DNA of 6,611 nt from contig JAHEGL010000107.1 of NCBI GenBank assembly GCA_024645145.1, forward strand, positions 1-6,611, read 5' to 3'. Made by a program: the position numbers and the translations under genes. Source of the DNA: Planktotalea sp. Lineage in GTDB: Bacteria; Pseudomonadota; Alphaproteobacteria; Rhodobacterales; Rhodobacteraceae. This document shows, piece by piece, positions 6,301-6,611 of this stretch. The notes below the pieces were generated by a model. It saw nothing but the letters and a program-made list of their open reading frames with translations, had not been told where the DNA came from and made no database searches. How positions within the stretch are numbered: position 1 is the first letter of the stretch; each line of letters begins with the position of its first letter.

Positions 6301-6611
6301 TCAGGTGATATGTCGCGCGCGCGCTCCGCGCTCGATTGCGGCTGCGTGAAGGCGATCGAGGTTCAGCTCATACCGAATTTCTTCGAGAATGCGCAGCTCA
6401 CTTTCTTGCAGCGTTCCATCCGCGGCGGCAACATCACAGGAAAGCGCATAAGCGGTTTCGAACAAGCGTTCTGGCAGGTTTTCACGAATGAGACCGAAGA
6501 GCGCATCAAGGCCATCGACTTGTTCAAACAGATCAAAAACCGTCTGTGCCATCGTGTTCATTCGGTCGATGTCATAAGATGCAAAGACCGGAAGATTGTT
6601 CACAGCGCTCT
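6301..6611 (-). CDS. TerB-like (tellurite resistance TerB family) protein, 5' end outside the window
   Basis: The frame is open from the right edge to a TGA at 6301-6303, giving about 103 residues of a soluble, helical protein. The segment CDVAAADGTLQESELRILEEI carries the acidic DG...E...L pattern typical of the TerB/DjlA N-terminal fold, preceded by TVFDLFEQVDGLDALFGLI and followed by the C-terminal LNLDRLHAAAIERGARARH. Similar Rhodobacteraceae proteins annotated in this family are, as I recall, about 130-150 residues, so 30-50 N-terminal residues probably lie beyond the edge. A GTG at 6603 is an in-frame start, but the frame continues upstream of it with no visible ribosome-binding site. 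There are no other ter genes here, so a real tellurite role is unsupported. Confidence 0.8.
   Translation of the reverse strand, partial: SAVNNLPVFASYDIDRMNTMAQTVFDLFEQVDGLDALFGLIRENLPERLFETAYALSCDVAAADGTLQESELRILEEIRYELNLDRLHAAAIERGARARHIT

Noticed and set aside
6221..6349. 42-codon plus-strand frame starting ATG at 6221
   Set aside because: It runs through the strong terminator and into the antisense of the TerB-like gene, with no recognisable product.

Overview
The window looks like chromosomal DNA of an alphaproteobacterium, most likely a marine Rhodobacteraceae (Roseobacter-type) species. The protein sequences of NadD, EttA, thioredoxin 2, hemolysin III and the TerB-like protein read like that family, and base composition is moderate to high (40 of 60 bases are G or C in row 1321-1380, 29 of 60 in row 3361-3420). 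This assignment is from memory of the families; no search was run.

Layout. A short open frame at the left edge may be the tail of an upstream plus-strand gene, and an intrinsic terminator follows at 100-131. A plus-strand EamA/DMT transporter (212-1063) then converges on nadD (1034-1633, minus) with a 30-bp overlap. Upstream of nadD on the same strand is a small exported-protein gene (1668-2210) with one in-frame TAA near its middle. Divergent from it is ettA (2292-3947, plus), an ABC-F translation factor.

From 3948 to about 4955 base composition drops sharply (17 to 26 G+C per 60 bases in three rows counted by hand). This segment holds one broken minus-strand gene (3985-4870) with an amber stop and a frameshift, and looks like decaying acquired DNA. 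Beyond it, still on the minus strand, is a tight hemolysin III (5395-6021) and trxC (4956-5384) pair with a 10-bp gap. A 9-bp inverted repeat lies upstream of the pair. An intergenic space follows with a strong plus-strand terminator at 6252-6286 that no plus-strand gene explains, so a small RNA may lie there. The window ends inside a TerB-like gene (6301 to the edge).

Functionally the intact genes are ordinary: NAD synthesis (nadD), translation control under low energy (ettA), thiol redox (trxC), a membrane PAQR-type protein and a metabolite exporter. I saw no CRISPR array, tRNA, rRNA, transposase, phage gene or recognisable defence system. The points most worth a second look are the two disrupted genes, the orphan terminator with its possible small RNA, and the inverted repeats ahead of two minus-strand units.
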